This document shows positions 1 to 11,199 of a DNA stretch of 64,000 nt, in pieces (position 1 is the first letter of the stretch; the number at the start of each line of letters is the position of its first letter). The translations under genes were made by a program, and so were the position numbers. Source of the DNA: Muscardinus avellanarius (lineage: Eukaryota > Chordata > Mammalia > Rodentia > Gliridae); NCBI GenBank assembly GCA_963383645.1, contig OY726566.1, positions 98,906,302 through 98,970,301 on the forward strand, written 5' to 3'. A model generated the notes under the pieces. It saw only the letters and a program-made list of their open reading frames with translations. It was not told the origin of the DNA and searched no databases.

Positions 1-154
1 GGAGCAGTGGAGGTTTTGAATGAGAAGCACTGACGGTTTAAAAAGCTCCAGCTAACAACAGGTTCTGGGGATATGATTCAATCGGAAGAATGCGATAATG
101 GAGTCTGCAAGGATCTGGCATTTCTGAATTTCTGATACAACCTTGCTAGTCAAA

Positions 155-373
155 AAAAATTTTTTTTCCCTGTGGTGCCGAGGATTGAGCCCAGGGGCAT
201 TCTATCTCTGAGCTCTACCCCCAGTCCTATTTTTTATTCCTTATTTTGAAATAGTGTCTCATTAAGTTGCAGAGAGCTTCACTAAGTTGCCGAGGCTGGC
301 TGTGAACCTGCGATCCTCCTGTCTCAGCCTCCCAAGCGCTGGGATTACAAGCGTGCGCCACCACGCCCGGCTC
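155..373 (-). mobile_element. Composite B1-ID SINE
   Basis: Read on the minus strand, this has a 7SL/B1-like head (gccgggcgtggtggcgcacg type), a duplicated 'cctcactaagt' middle and an ID-like tail ending in poly-A (poly-T on plus at 161-168). Confidence 0.9.
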
Positions 374-1084
374 CAAAGTGGGTTTTAAATCTTGCCCCTT
401 GACAAAGGAGATAAAGGTACTTCTCACCTTTCTGCCTTTACCTGTTCACAGTTTCTTTTGGTGGCCAAGATGCTAATTGTGGCTTGGGTGGGTGGGGATG
501 ACAGCCCCCTTTAGGGAGTATCAAACATGTTTTCTTTGTAAGGTGATCCAGAGAGGTGCAGGCCACTGACATGAGAGATGTGATTCCCACGCCCTCCTGC
601 CGGGCATATATCCTCGGGTGTCCCGCAGAGGCTCGCTTCCCAGGAAGGGATGTTACGAGGAGAAGGGCAAAGCAAATGAAATCAACACAAGTCATGGATT
701 CAGAGATCCCATCTCTACACCTCCACAGATAAAATCTTTAAAGAGGTTCTCAATAGAAGAAAAGAATGCTGCCAACTTTTCGGAAACATTTAAAACAAGT
801 AATTGTGTTTGGAATGCTTCTGCCTGACACCTACAAATTTACTCATAGAAAAAAATGAAGGTTTCACTTTAAATGTTTAATTATTGCTTAAAAAGAAACC
901 CGTCTACTATACTGGTTTTGTAAGTTAACTTTTCTTTTGAAAGGATTATTTAAAAATATGTAGGAGAGAACTCTATCTTAACAGGCAAATGCATTGGCAT
1001 GGAGTAAGTTACAAGCAGAGTGAAATTGAAAAATCAATCAACAAACAAGAGACAGCGTGATACTGGATACAGCAGGATTTAAAA

Positions 1085-1330
1085 AACTTAGTATATCTTA
1101 GAAGTCTTTGGGTGTCTAAACATATGCCTCCCATGTCCTTTTTAGTGGCTACATGGTGTTCCATTTTAGGCACTCATCTATTGATTTAACAAATCCCCTA
1201 CTGATGAATGTTCAGCTTGCTTCCAACAGTTCCCTGTTAGAAATGCTGTAGTAATTAAAATCCTTGTACACACATTTATGTTCACTTTCCCAATTACAGA
1301 TTTAGGTTAAATCAACTTGGAGATTTACAA
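1085..1330 (-). mobile_element. L1M 3'-region fragment, antisense
   Basis: The 'tggtgttccattttaggcac...aaatcccctactgatgaatgttcagc' pattern matches the antisense of old mammalian L1 3' ends. It is heavily diverged. Confidence 0.6.
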
Positions 1331-1984
1331 TACTCCAGAGACTTTTTTTCCAAGTAAGCAAAAGGTAGAGCTCTCCCTGCTAGGATTAAAGGACTGAAAC
1401 AAAGTGCTGAGCCCATTGGTTCTACCAAATACAGCGAAGAATGTCTATTCTAGCTAAGAAGAGATGCTCTTATCATTTCTTTCAGAGATGGTTCCTGGTT
1501 TACTCAGGTTAAGTGCAAACACAACAAAGGGTCTGTCATTACCCTTTAAAGTGTGCGTGAAATCTATAGATTTTGACTCACAGAAGAGGAGTACTGGGAG
1601 ACTGGTGTGGATTTTTCCACTCAGAGTATGGACAAGCCTCTTTGCCCCTGGAATAAGCTATTGTTCTTTCCCTTGACACATCTTAGCCTTTTCTGAACTC
1701 CCCACTACCGACCTCTGCAAACAAAAGGAAACTACAGGACTGGTGAGAGAGGAAGGTGTAGGCCAGCTTTAAACACAGAAGGCTCTCCATTGACACCTTC
1801 CAACAAGAACAAGTGTGTGCCACCAGGCGCTGATATTAGTGCTCGTTTGCACAGTGTCAACTTGGACATAAGGACGAGGACACAGAGAATGTTTAACATC
1901 ATTCTTAACTGTTCCAGAAAACAGAAGAGGTAACAATATCCCGCCTATTGTGTGAGGCTGATGTAACCTCATACTCAGATCAGA

Positions 1985-2182
1985 TAAAGATTTGATAGGT
2001 GTAGAGGGCGTGCATATAATCTCAGTACTTGGGAGGCTGAGACAGGAGGACTGCAGGTTTGAGACCAGCCTCGACCTCAGCAACCTATGGAGATTCTGTT
2101 TAGAAAAAATGGACTGGGAAGAGAGTTTGAAGGTAGAATGCCCCGGTTTCAATCCCCATAAAGTAAAAAATAACAACAACAA
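1985..2182 (+). mobile_element. Composite B1-ID SINE, old copy
   Basis: The first bases of the B1 head are degraded. The 'cttgggaggctgagacaggaggac' core and the 'ggtagaatgcccc' ID tail remain. Confidence 0.8.
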
Positions 2183-2304
2183 AACATATCAGATAAAGAT
2201 TCTATGAAATAAGAAAAGTATATGTGATTTCTAACTTATGAATACAGATAGAAAAATACTAACTACAATATATACAAAATGAGCCCAGTATTAAAAGGAT
2301 ACCA

Positions 2305-2518
2305 TTGGCCGGGCGTGGTGGCGCACGCTTGTAATCCCTGAGCTTGGGAGGCTGAGACAGGAGGATGGCACAGGTTCGAAGCCAGCCTCAGTTACTTAGT
2401 GAGGCTCTCAGCAACTTAGTGAGACCCTGTTTCCAATAAAGTATAAAATAGGTCTGGGAGTATAGCCCGGAAGTAGAAAAGCCCCTGGGTTCCACCCCCA
2501 GTACCACCAAAAAGAAAA
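2305..2518 (+). mobile_element. Composite B1-ID SINE, subfamily II
   Basis: This is a complete copy from 'ggccgggcgtggtggcgcac' to '...cagtaccaccaaaaag'. Its 'ggtctgggagtatagcccggaag' tail marks the second subfamily. Confidence 0.92.
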
Positions 2519-2599
2519 GATACCATCATATCAAGTACAACATTATTAAATAAAGTTTATCTTATGAATACAAGGATAGTTTAGCATTACAAACTGTTT

Positions 2600-3400
2600 T
2601 TTTTTGTTGTTAAGGAAACAAATACCACAAGTATTCCATTAAGGCAAAAGATCATTTGATACAATTCAATATTCATTAAATAATTTAAACATGATAGAGT
2701 GTCTATCAAATACTTACAGTTGAATAAAATATTTAAGGGGAAAGAGCTAGAAGAATTTTCTTTAAAGTCAGGTAAACGTCCTGGATGTCTAATATGGCCA
2801 CTGTTATTAAACACTGCTTTAGAGGTCCTAGTCAGCCCAATGATATAAGAATAATAAATAAAAGATGTAAGAATTGGAAAGCAGGAAACAAAACTATGTT
2901 TTGCAAATAAAAAGCTTATCTGCTGAGCAAATCCAAAAACGTTAACTGAAACAGGACTGTTAGGTAGCCTGCTCAACAGACCAAAATCATTTATAGCCCT
3001 ATAACACCATGATTAAAACTTAGAAAACAAAATTAATAACAAAAATTGTAAAATACTTAGGAATTATTCCAATGAGAGAAAATCTTATTGAAAGTAATAT
3101 AAAATTATACCATGTTCATGGATAAAGTGACTTTAAATATAAGTAAATATTAATTCAATGCAAGTCCAATAAATATAAACCAAGTGTTTTGTTTGTTTTT
3201 GAAGCTAAAGTCTATGGAAGAGAAATAGAATGTATATGGAAAGGGACAAGAATAGACAATTTTGAAGAGCCGTATGAGAACAAGGCTTTCTTTATGATGT
3301 TCAAAAGAAATGGGATATTAGGAGAAGCCAGTGGACAAGAGAGCCCAGAAAAGAAGTATGTAACTTGAGCACATAAAAATGAAAGCAACAGAAAACCCAA
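2600..3400 (+). mobile_element. Decayed L1 ORF2 fragment (reverse transcriptase end)
   Basis: Plus-strand phrases such as 'ggtcctagtcagcccaatga', 'tttgcaaataaaaagctta', 'aaaatacttaggaatta' and 'ccatgttcatggataaagtg' align in order with mammalian L1 ORF2 downstream of the RT active site. The frame is broken by many stops. Confidence 0.75.
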
Positions 3401-3589
3401 ACAATGACTTCTGGTTAACAAGTTACCAGAGTGTCTTTGGGAAAGCCTTTGGGAACGACTTTACTTAAAAATAAAGTTGCTTCTAAACAGCATTTAGGTC
3501 AAGCTGTCCTTGATGCCCAACAGTGAAAATGAGTATTACTTATTAGCACAGTGGGTAAAGGGCAGGTGCTTGCATGAGGCTTCTTGGTT

Positions 3590-3745
3590 CTGCCACCTCA
3601 CTGTTGTGGGACGTTGAGGAAGTCACTGCCTAGTTATGGTGTAGACAGCTTTCCTATTTGCCAAACGGAGACAAACATTTTACTTTATGGTTGTCGGGAT
3701 TAAACAAACTAGCAGCCGTAAAGTGCCTGGCGTGATGTTGATATG
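3590..3745 (+). mobile_element. MIR, sense
   Basis: The MIR core is recognisable as 'ctgccacctcactgttgtgg...gaagtcactgcctagt', followed by '...gggattaaacaaac...aaagtgcctggc'. Confidence 0.75.
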
Positions 3746-3989
3746 TTTGCTATTAGGGTTCAAGTGTCACTAAGGCTTAGTTACTGTTCTAACTGCATCA
3801 CTCCTGTTACCTTAAATTTATATAGCACTCTAAACATTTTCAACCATTTTTCACCTCTGGGCTCTCCTTCATTAGAGTCCCTATCTAGATAGATGAGGAA
3901 GGTTCCAGCTCACAGCTTCTGCGAGTCTTTTTTTCCAACTATAAAATGAGGGAATAATCTCCAGGGCTCCTTTTGGCTCTAAGAAATAA

Positions 3990-4105
3990 TTTCTGTTTTA
4001 TAAGGAAGAAATTTGAGGCGAAGAGATGTTAACTGACTTGCCTTAGGTCATTGAGAGTTACTAGCAGATTTAGGATTAAAACCTAGGTCTCCCAGATTAA
4101 TTTGC
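3990..4105 (-). mobile_element. MIR, antisense
   Basis: The 'gaagagatgttaactgacttgcc...ggtcattgagagttactagc' run is the reverse MIR pattern. Confidence 0.7.
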
Positions 4106-4337
4106 ATTTCAAAGATACAATAATAATTTCCCCAGACTCTCTGTATCTAAATTTCTTCTTGGAATTGTAAGCAGATACTTAGGAAGGTAATTCACTTGGG
4201 GATCATTTAGAAAGTTACAGATATATCCTGACGACTGGAAGCACCTAACTCATTACCAGGAAGGGTGTCAGTGGAGATCTCTTTTGTGAACGTTAACACG
4301 GGCAATGGCGGTATGAGTAATAGCACAGGAGAATTAC

Positions 4338-4459
4338 CTGGGCAAGCAGACCGGGCTGGATCTGGAGAGGCTGAGCTCCTGGGGCTTGAGTGACAATGGG
4401 AACGGCATTTTCCATTCTCACCGAGTAGCCAGCATGCTTCGAGGGAGAGGCCTGCAAGC
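4338..4459 (-). CDS. HIPK2: HIPK2 exon 9 (by human numbering)
   Basis: This exon is 122 nt. It starts by completing a glycine codon split with exon 8 and then encodes 40 residues, beginning [20 protein letters not shown] and ending at GLLAQ. The acceptor reads ...ggaatag and the donor is gtaattc, both canonical. It belongs to the Ser/Thr/Gln-rich C-terminal region that follows the kinase domain. In HIPK2 this region carries binding surfaces for homeoproteins, p53-pathway and corepressor partners in nuclear bodies. By counting from the activation tyrosine Y361 of human HIPK2, the residues correspond to about 665-704. The exon ends in phase 0. The next coding exon, expected to begin QAWPSG, is not found in positions 1-4337, so it must lie beyond the left edge. 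No catalytic residues are expected here. Identity comes from remembered HIPK2 protein; paralogues HIPK1 and HIPK3 differ here. Confidence 0.95.
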
Positions 4460-5366
4460 CTATTCCAGACAAGGTGAGGGAGAGAGGAGTTAGTTGAGTG
4501 ATAAAACATCTAGGTAAAGAGAACCTTCTTAGGCAGCTGAATTATCTTTCATCTCTCAGTACCCAATAGCCAGGTATCACATGGGTAAGTGTCCCCCTCA
4601 GTTTCCAACTTAAATTCCCCCAAAACCTTGAATGCTTTCAAAGGCTGGAAGGTCAGTGAAGAAGTCTGTGTGATGCTGAGTGGGACAGTTAGGTTGACAA
4701 AACAGGAAAACTAGGGCTTCTGATTATTGAGCTATATCTGAGCGTCACAGTAAGGGCTTGGGGAGAGAATGGCTCAGTCCGTTTGGAAGTTCACTGACAG
4801 AACCGAAGCAACCACTCTCGTGCTTACAAGTGTGGTTTGCAAAAATATATTTTGCAGCTAGGTAAATCATGACAAGGTACACAGTCACCTGTAGCTTCTT
4901 AAGAGTCTACAAGAGAAGAGGGCTAGGATCATGGCCAAAAAAATCATTTTGGGGAAGAGGCTCTGGGAGATTCTCTTCAGACAGATTTTTATTCTCCACG
5001 TGAACTGGGACTATGTTGGCTGCCAGAGACTGGCAATTCACTCTAGATAAAGCACACAGAGGATATCTCCTGTGAGGAGAGCAAGAGCCATCAGCATCAC
5101 AGTGGAGCTGAGACAGCCTGCTTACTTAGAGGCAGCTGCCAGGGCCAATCCCTGGCAGGTGGGGAGAATACCAACAAATCGACTTGGTGCTGAAGCGCAA
5201 GTCCTATTATCTCTAGGTTGGTCACAGTAGGATAGGGCCAAGTTCAGTGATACCAGAGCTCTCACTGAAAGCAACCAAGAGGGCTTTCTTCCAGGAGAGC
5301 CTGCCTGAAGGCAGCAGGTTCCGGAGCCGAGGGGCGCCCTGCGGGGAGCAGGCCAGAGGTCCTCAC
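4460..5366 (-). other. HIPK2: HIPK2 intron 8
   Basis: This is a short 907-bp intron with GT-AG ends. It holds no SINE, LTR or L1 copy that I can recognise, only single-copy-looking sequence. Confidence 0.9.
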
Positions 5367-5574
5367 CTTGGAAGCCGGGGGGACACACGATGAGAGCTTG
5401 CTGGAAGGGGTCAGGCCGGGCGCAAATCTGGGCTGTTCCTGTCTGCAGGGGCATGCTCCGCTGGGCCACCGCGGCCATGGACGCCGCTGAGGGCTGGTAG
5501 AGTGTAGATTGGTAGTTTAGTATGGAGACTTCGGGATTGGCTAAGGAAATAGTGGCACTGGTGGAGGTGGGAGC
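5367..5574 (-). CDS. HIPK2: HIPK2 exon 8 (by human numbering), with internal alternative acceptor
   Basis: This exon is 208 nt: 69 codons plus the first base of a glycine codon completed in exon 9. It runs from [20 protein letters not shown] to IVCPPGFQ, about residues 595-663. The acceptor is ...ctttag and the donor is gtgagg. The region belongs to the disordered Ser/Thr/Gln-rich part C-terminal to the kinase domain, within or next to the segment described as contacting homeodomain proteins. After the 27th codon there is an in-frame AG (plus-strand CT at 5494-5495, preceded by a pyrimidine-mixed ...cactctacc). Use of this site would drop exactly 27 residues (APTSTS...STLYQ) and start the exon at PSAASM. 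This matches the known short human isoform called delta-e8, as far as I recall it. The sequence shows no disruption of the reading frame. Confidence 0.96.
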
Positions 5575-5703
5575 CTAAAGGAATGATGGGGATTAAACAA
5601 AAATAAACAAAAATAAAAAATGAGGGAGGTGGTGTGTTGGGAGAAATAGATATAAATCAAATAAATGAACTCAAATGAACTCAGAGAAGAGCAAATAAAA
5701 AAA

Positions 5704-5727
5704 AGCAAAAAAAAAAAAAAAAAAAAG
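5704..5727 (+). repeat. Poly-A run in intron 7
   Basis: This is a nearly pure A tract of about 20 bases just upstream (in transcription) of exon 8. It reads as poly-U in the pre-mRNA. Confidence 0.9.
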
Positions 5728-6360
5728 CAAAACTAGAGAGGAACAGAAACCCGGTTGAAAGTCTCAGAGAAAGGCAGACACCTGAAGCCACAGGAGACAC
5801 AGAGCCACTGGGACAGTCACACTTGGGCCCATTCCCCACATTTATGGGCTCCTGATAAGAGGACAAGAGTGCCTGCACACCAGATGTCTAAACAATGAGC
5901 AGTTAAAAGTAGAGCTAGGAGACTGTTTCACCTTTGACAAGTACACCTTCTAACAACAAGGAGGGCCAGGTCTGAGTTGAGGGTTTGGGATTCCTTGGTT
6001 TTTGCACAAGAACATGGTGAAGGAGTGGGGCTGTTGGGAGCTGCAGCCTGGCTGCTTTCTCCTCCCCAGCTCTGTCGCCCAAACTTGAGGGGCTTTGGTG
6101 CACAGAGTCCTCTAGCCCACATGCCCAAGCTCTGCTCACAGCCCTCCCCTTGGGCCTGGTGGTGCAGTTCACGCTTGGGAGGACAAATCCAGAGGCGGCT
6201 CCATGGACCGTAAGGACCCTGGGTCCCAGGCAGCCAGAGGCTCCTGCTTGGAGTCCTCTTGCTCAGGTCTCGGGCAGTACTGTTCACAGAGGCCTCAGAT
6301 GGTTGCAGAGCACAGCTACTGCAAGAAGATGTGTGCTGGAAATGGTGCAGCTGTCGGGCC

Positions 6361-6898
6361 GAGGCCTGGCCAGTCTACCTGACGGCACAGTCAGTATCCA
6401 GAGGGGCTGGTCAGTCTGCCTGATGGCACAGTCAGTGTCCAGAGGGGCTGGTAAGTCTGCGTGACGGCACAGTCAGTGTCCAGAGGGCTGGTCAGTCTGT
6501 GTGACGGCACAGTCAGTGTCCAGAGGGCTGGTCAGTCTGCCTGATGGCACAGTCAGTGTCCAGAGGGGCTGGTCAGTCTGTGTGATGGCACAGTCAGTGT
6601 CCAGAGGGGCTGGTCAGTCTGTGTGACGGCACAGTCAGTGTCCAGAGGGCTGGTCAGCCTGCGTGATGGCACAGTCAGTGTCCAGAGGCGCTGGTCAGTC
6701 TGTGTGACGGCAGTCAGTGTCCAGAGGGCTGGTCAGTCTGCCTGATGGCACAGTCAGTGTCCAGAGGGGCTGGTCAGTCTGTGTGACAGCACAGTCAGTG
6801 TCCAGAGGGCTGGTCAGCCTGCGTGATGGCACAGTCAGTGTCCAGAGGGCTGGTCAGCCTGCCTGATGGCAGAGTCAGTGTCCAGAGGGGCTGGTCCC
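6361..6898. repeat. Minisatellite, 13 copies of a 39-41 bp unit
   Basis: The GTCAGT phase mark recurs at 6390, 6431, 6472, 6512, 6552, 6593, 6634, 6674, 6713, 6753, 6794, 6834 and 6874, giving periods of 39 to 41. A partial leading unit begins near 6361. The unit reads roughly gtcagtgtccagaggggctg followed by gtcagtctgcctgatggcaca. Variants in unit end (cctgat, gtgacg, gcgtgat) recur in a patterned order. It lies in intron 7, about 0.8 kb on the 5' side (in transcription) of exon 8. Such arrays are usually length-polymorphic. Confidence 0.97.
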
Positions 6899-7261
6899 AG
6901 TGCTGGCACTCTCTGCCTGCAGCTGTCCCTCCCTCCTCTGACCCAGGAGCAGTCTGGTTTCCCTGGCCCTTTGTGTGTCTAGTCTGCTCTTGGATTTATC
7001 TGTTTTGCTTACAGCCTGTCTTGCCATGGAGACCATGAGCTCCTTGAGAGGTTGAATTTTCCAGCTCTTTGTAGATTCAAGGACAAACAGCACTGTGTCC
7101 TGACATGGGCCCAGTTCCCAGTTCCCAGTGTGAGCATTAGGCACACAGTTTCTAACCCTGTTAGAAACTCCTTGGTTCTGAGAAAGGGAACTAGCCTATC
7201 ACCTGTTCCAGGGGGACAGAGAGGGCCACCATGAGGAAAAAGAAAACCAACCAACCACAAC

Positions 7262-7262
7262 C

Positions 7263-7298
<36 letters not shown>

Positions 7299-7299
7299 C
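7262..7299. repeat. (CAA)n microsatellite
   Basis: About 12 perfect trinucleotide units, with imperfect CAA and CCAA units before them from about 7245. Confidence 0.95.
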
Positions 7300-7974
7300 A
7301 AACAGGTTTTCTGGAGACTGACTGGGCTTTCCAAATGGGAGACGTGATTCTTGGAAGCAACTGCAGTACATGTTTAAATGATTTGACATCCACAAGGAAG
7401 GGGCCTGAGCCTGTTCTATAGACCCGAATTACAATTCTTGGTCAAAGAACAGGTCCAAATGGTAGGATACCATGGAAATGTCAGAGAAGTGGCTGATCCA
7501 TGGGGTCACACCAGGAACCTAGGTGAGGACTCCGTGTCCACTGTGCTTCTAACAGGGGAACTGAACAGCTTTACACAGTAGTTAGTCAAGAAGCCTTTTT
7601 GGTTTCGAGAGCATCAGCTTCTCTGAGACAGGAAAGATGATTGGTTATTGAGACAGCTTTCTTGAGACAAAGGATTATGGGTTATAGATTAGTGATAATT
7701 TGGGAGAAGGTCCTTTGGTTAGTCTACTGGATATATGTTAGGGGGAGCAAGGAACTGTGTAATACCCTTCCACTTCTAACATAAAATCAAGAAATTACTT
7801 TATTGCTTCTGAGTAACTAAATGGGCAGAAACTCCAAGGAGTTCATGGGGAAAGCTACTTCAAATACTAATGGTCAGAGGGGTCTTGTTGAACTCAGATA
7901 CTTAGAAAGACCTTGCAAAGGCATTTGAGGACCCCCACGGTGCTGTGCGTGTGCAAGTATTCCAAGAGTGCAGA

Positions 7975-8420
7975 CACTGATGCCAGACTGCTGGGTTCCA
8001 AGGCCAGGTCGTCTTGCATGAACTGAGAAAGTGGGCTTGGGTAAGAAGATTAACTGCTTTGTGCCTGGGTTTCCTCCTCTAAAATGGCAACAAAAGCTGG
8101 GTGTGGTGGCACACTTCTGTAATTCCATCACCTACGAGGCTGAGACAGAAGGATTGGAGGCTCAAGGACAGCCTCAGCAAGTAGCAAGACTCTTCAACCT
8201 AGTGAGGCCCGGTTTCCAAATAAAAATAAAATTGGGCTGAGAGTGTAGCTTGGAGGTAGAATGCCCCTGGGTTCAATCCCCAGTACAAAAAAAAAAAAAG
8301 TGGGAATGATATTAATTAATAATGCTTATCTTACACTATTGCTGGAGGATTAGAGGTATAACACACTTAGGAGAGTCTGGCACATAAGAAATGGTCACCG
8401 TTAGTAATGTTATTGCTCAT
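7975..8420 (+). mobile_element. MIR split by a SINE
   Basis: The MIR 5' half ('ctgctgggttccaag...tgtgcctgggtttcctcctc') ends at about 8093. Its 3' half ('gggaatgatattaa...gctggaggattagagg') resumes at about 8301. The gap is exactly the SINE at 8094-8300. Confidence 0.7.
8094..8300 (+). mobile_element. Composite B1-ID SINE inserted in MIR
   Basis: It runs from 'aagctgggtgtggtggcaca' to 'caatccccagtac' and ends in a 13-base poly-A. Confidence 0.9.
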
Positions 8421-10220
8421 AGCATTAGCAGAGAAGGGAAAGCAGGCCCTAATGCTTAAGCTAGATATATCCTGAGTAACGTTTTCCCCTGATATATTCA
8501 AAAGTAGGGCATAGGAGAATCCAGTGCCAGAGAATGGAGACCTGAGACCTGGTTCTCAGACTGCTCGCTTGTGGGATGACGCTTTCCCTCACTGGCGTGC
8601 TGGCCTGTGTGTGGTACTAAGTTACCAGCTGCTTCTGCTTGACCTCAGTTCTCAGCCAGATCTGGGATATCTCAGTACTGGGGAGAAGAGAGCTACTCTT
8701 GTTCCGTAACTTCCCTTTTTGGTGAGAAGCCCTTTGTGTGTGCAGTCTTTGTGACACTCTTTGGGGTGGACGTCCTGGCTGTCATGTGACAGGTAAGATG
8801 GGGGTAGCCTCCCCTGGTGTGGCCAGGAGCCCCAGAAGCACAGCTCTATAGCAGGGCCGAGACCATGGAGGCCTGCACTCTACACCCAGGGAGACTCCCT
8901 TGACCTGACTCACATCTGAGAAGGGACCTCCCTGCGCTCTCTCTCAGATCCTTTGGGACCAGATGGGGTGGACAATGGCAGATGGGGACAGCAAGTTTAG
9001 GATTATGGAATTAAAATCAGTGTCTCATGAGGCCTGAAGGGAAAAGCTCAAGGGGTAATGGACAAGGTGGCATTTCGTCGGGAAGCTCCTGTCTGGCTGT
9101 GGATGCCTTAGCCTCAGGGCTGGGCTAGGGGAAGGCAGGAATGTCCCTTTCCTTGACTCTGAGCATGAAGGAGCACTGGCTCTTCACCCTAAGGACAGCC
9201 ATGAACACTCATGGCCCCCAGGGGGCAGCAGATTCCAGGCTCCTCCTGGAGTCTGGGCAGAGGGAGAGATGACCTGCTGGGGTAAAACTAGGCCTTAGTG
9301 CACCGATACACTGTATAGGTGGCCCCAGGAAGACAGGACAGATAGGGCCAGCAGCTGAAAAGCAGCGGCCAGTGACTCCTCAGGCACAGGAGGGGACATT
9401 TCAGCAGAGTGGACAGCCTGGTGCAGGGAGCCACACTTGAGGTGTAGCACACAGTCTTCTCCTCTGGAGGTGTGTGTGTGTGTATATACACATAGAAGCA
9501 TTGTTATTACAGATTGATGTTGGGACAGATATAAGTGCCTTAGCTCTTGTAGAAAGAACTGGTAAGGCTGGAGCTGAGCGTGAGAGTCAGGGTCTTAGGC
9601 CCGAGGGGCAGTGGGAGGGAGGACCTGGAGATTATTCATTCAAGAATGATTTCCAGAATGTCATCTGTGTTTCAAGCATTGTACCAAGCTGTTGGATTCT
9701 GTCAATTTTCTGCAAAAGGTTGGGAGTCTATGGGAAGAATACCATAGTTTTTCTGGTCCCTTTTAGTTCTAGCTGCTGGGATTCTGTTTTTCCTTTCACT
9801 TGGAGAAAGGACAGGTTTGATCTGTCTGGAAAGGAGATCATGTAGACCCAGGGGGATGAAGATGAAGATGAAGGGAGGGACCTGAGTTCCTTCTAGGTCT
9901 AAAATTCCTTATCTGGCGGAGGTCAGGCATAAGAGGATCATGCTCTCTGTCCTCTGCATCCCCACAGCAGGGCAGAGGAAAGTGGGAAGGGCGCCATCTC
10001 AGGAGTCCCTTCAGGACTCCCTCCTGGGAGCTGTCAGGGTGCCAGGAGTCAATGTAGAAGTGCCTGGGTTTCTCAGAAGAAATAACCATGAGAGCAAATA
10101 CTTTCTTAGAGAGTCGAACATGACGACAAAGGGACTCTGCCTCCTGACCCGGTGTGGGGGTAAATCCAAGTCCTGCTGCCACACTGCCAGCCCCGCCTGT
10201 GGGCGCGGGCCCCCACTCAC

Positions 10221-10383
10221 CTGGTTGTGGACAGTGGTCAGCTGGTTGTTAAAGGTCATGGTCAGGTTGGTGGACGTGCTGGGGGCCACATGTGTGATGA
10301 AAGGGGTTTTGCTCTGGTTCACCGTGTCATACATGTTCACCCGACGCTTGCAGATCTCCATGTTTTGGAAGCATGATTTGACG
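10221..10383 (-). CDS. HIPK2: HIPK2 exon 7 (by human numbering)
   Basis: This exon is 163 nt. Its first base completes the histidine codon begun in exon 6. It then encodes 54 residues, [20 protein letters not shown] through NQLTTVHNQ, about residues 541-594, and ends in phase 0. The acceptor is ...tgaacag and the donor is gtgagt. It lies immediately after the kinase domain. The [11 protein letters not shown] and [11 protein letters not shown] segments are characteristic of HIPK1, HIPK2 and HIPK3. The [13 protein letters not shown] ending fits HIPK2. The basic CKRR patch may help nuclear targeting, but that is inference. It is flanked by introns of 5.2 kb on the upstream side and 4.6 kb on the downstream side. 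No stop or frameshift is seen. Confidence 0.96.
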
Positions 10384-10746
10384 CTGTTCATGTAAGAGGC
10401 AGAAGAGGACAGACATAAGGGAAAGGGCAGTGGGTGACGGAGGAAAGGTGGGAAATGGAAAGAGCGGTTAATTCAGTAACCGGGACAACCAGCGAGACCC
10501 AAGTCTCCCGGGCTTCCCAGGTAGTGTGTGCAGTATGACTGGACTGTCAAGGTATTTGGATGACGCTCCCATGCCCTGCCCCCCACGCCCCGTCCTGGAT
10601 GGGCAGAGGCTCTGTTCCTCACCACCAGCCCCACCGCTCCCACTGCGGCTCCCTCGCGCCATGGACCTGCCCGCCTTACTGCTCAGTCTCAGCGCTCAGT
10701 GTGGTTTCTGGCCCATAAAAGACAAAACACAACAAAAACATAAAAA

Positions 10747-10965
10747 CTAGCCAGGCGTGGTGGAGCATGCTTGTAATCCCAGCATTTGGGAGGCTAAGAC
10801 AGGAGGATCATGGTTTGTGGCCAGCCTCAGCTGCTACCTAGTGAGGCCCTTTGCCACTCAGTGAGACCCTATTTCAAAATAAAGAATAAAGAATAAGTCC
10901 GGGGAATGTGGCTTGAAGGTAGGATGCCCCTGGGTTCCATCCCCGGCACACCAAAACAAACAAAC
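10747..10965 (+). mobile_element. Composite B1-ID SINE
   Basis: This is a full copy from 'actagccaggcgtggtggag' to the 'ggcacaccaaaacaaacaaac' tail. Confidence 0.9.
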
Positions 10966-11199
10966 TAATCAATCAGCCAATCAACCAACCAACTAGAAAA
11001 ATCTGAGTGGAACATTAAATAGCAGCTGAGAACCTGCCTGCACCTTCCCCAGAGACAATGCCTGCTCCCCTTTCTCAGCTGCCCATGGCCACCTGCACCA
11101 CCTAGGGGATGGCCAAGGAGCCCCCCAAACCCAGAGCCAAGACCATAGGGCTACTCTTTCTCCTCAACAGAACTGAGTATCTAAACAATAATGATACCA

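Larger units (their letters stand above)
1..4337 (-). other. HIPK2: HIPK2 intron 9, partial
   Basis: This is intronic sequence downstream of exon 9, AT-rich. It holds three composite SINEs, an antisense L1 3' piece, a decayed sense L1 ORF2 piece and two MIR copies, listed separately. The segments at about 374-1084, 1331-1984 and 4106-4337 show nothing I can assign. No exon corresponding to the next part of HIPK2 (QAWPSGTQQ...) was found. Confidence 0.85.
5575..10220 (-). other. HIPK2: HIPK2 intron 7
   Basis: This is a 4.6-kb intron with GT-AG ends. It contains a poly-A run at 5708-5726, the 40-bp minisatellite at 6361-6898, a CAA repeat near 7262, and a MIR split by a SINE around 8 kb. The stretch 8421-10220 holds a short GT run at 9472-9484 and otherwise nothing recognised. 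Confidence 0.9.

Noticed and set aside
2587..2976. Minus-strand open frame of 129 residues
   Set aside because: It is the antisense of a decayed L1 ORF2 fragment.
6150..6464. Plus-strand open frame entering the minisatellite, possibly a repeat protein
   Set aside because: The repeat period of 39-41 is not a multiple of three throughout, so the frame is lost after two units.
6361..6898. CRISPR-like array
   Set aside because: There are no unique spacers. The whole 40-bp unit repeats, in a mammalian intron.
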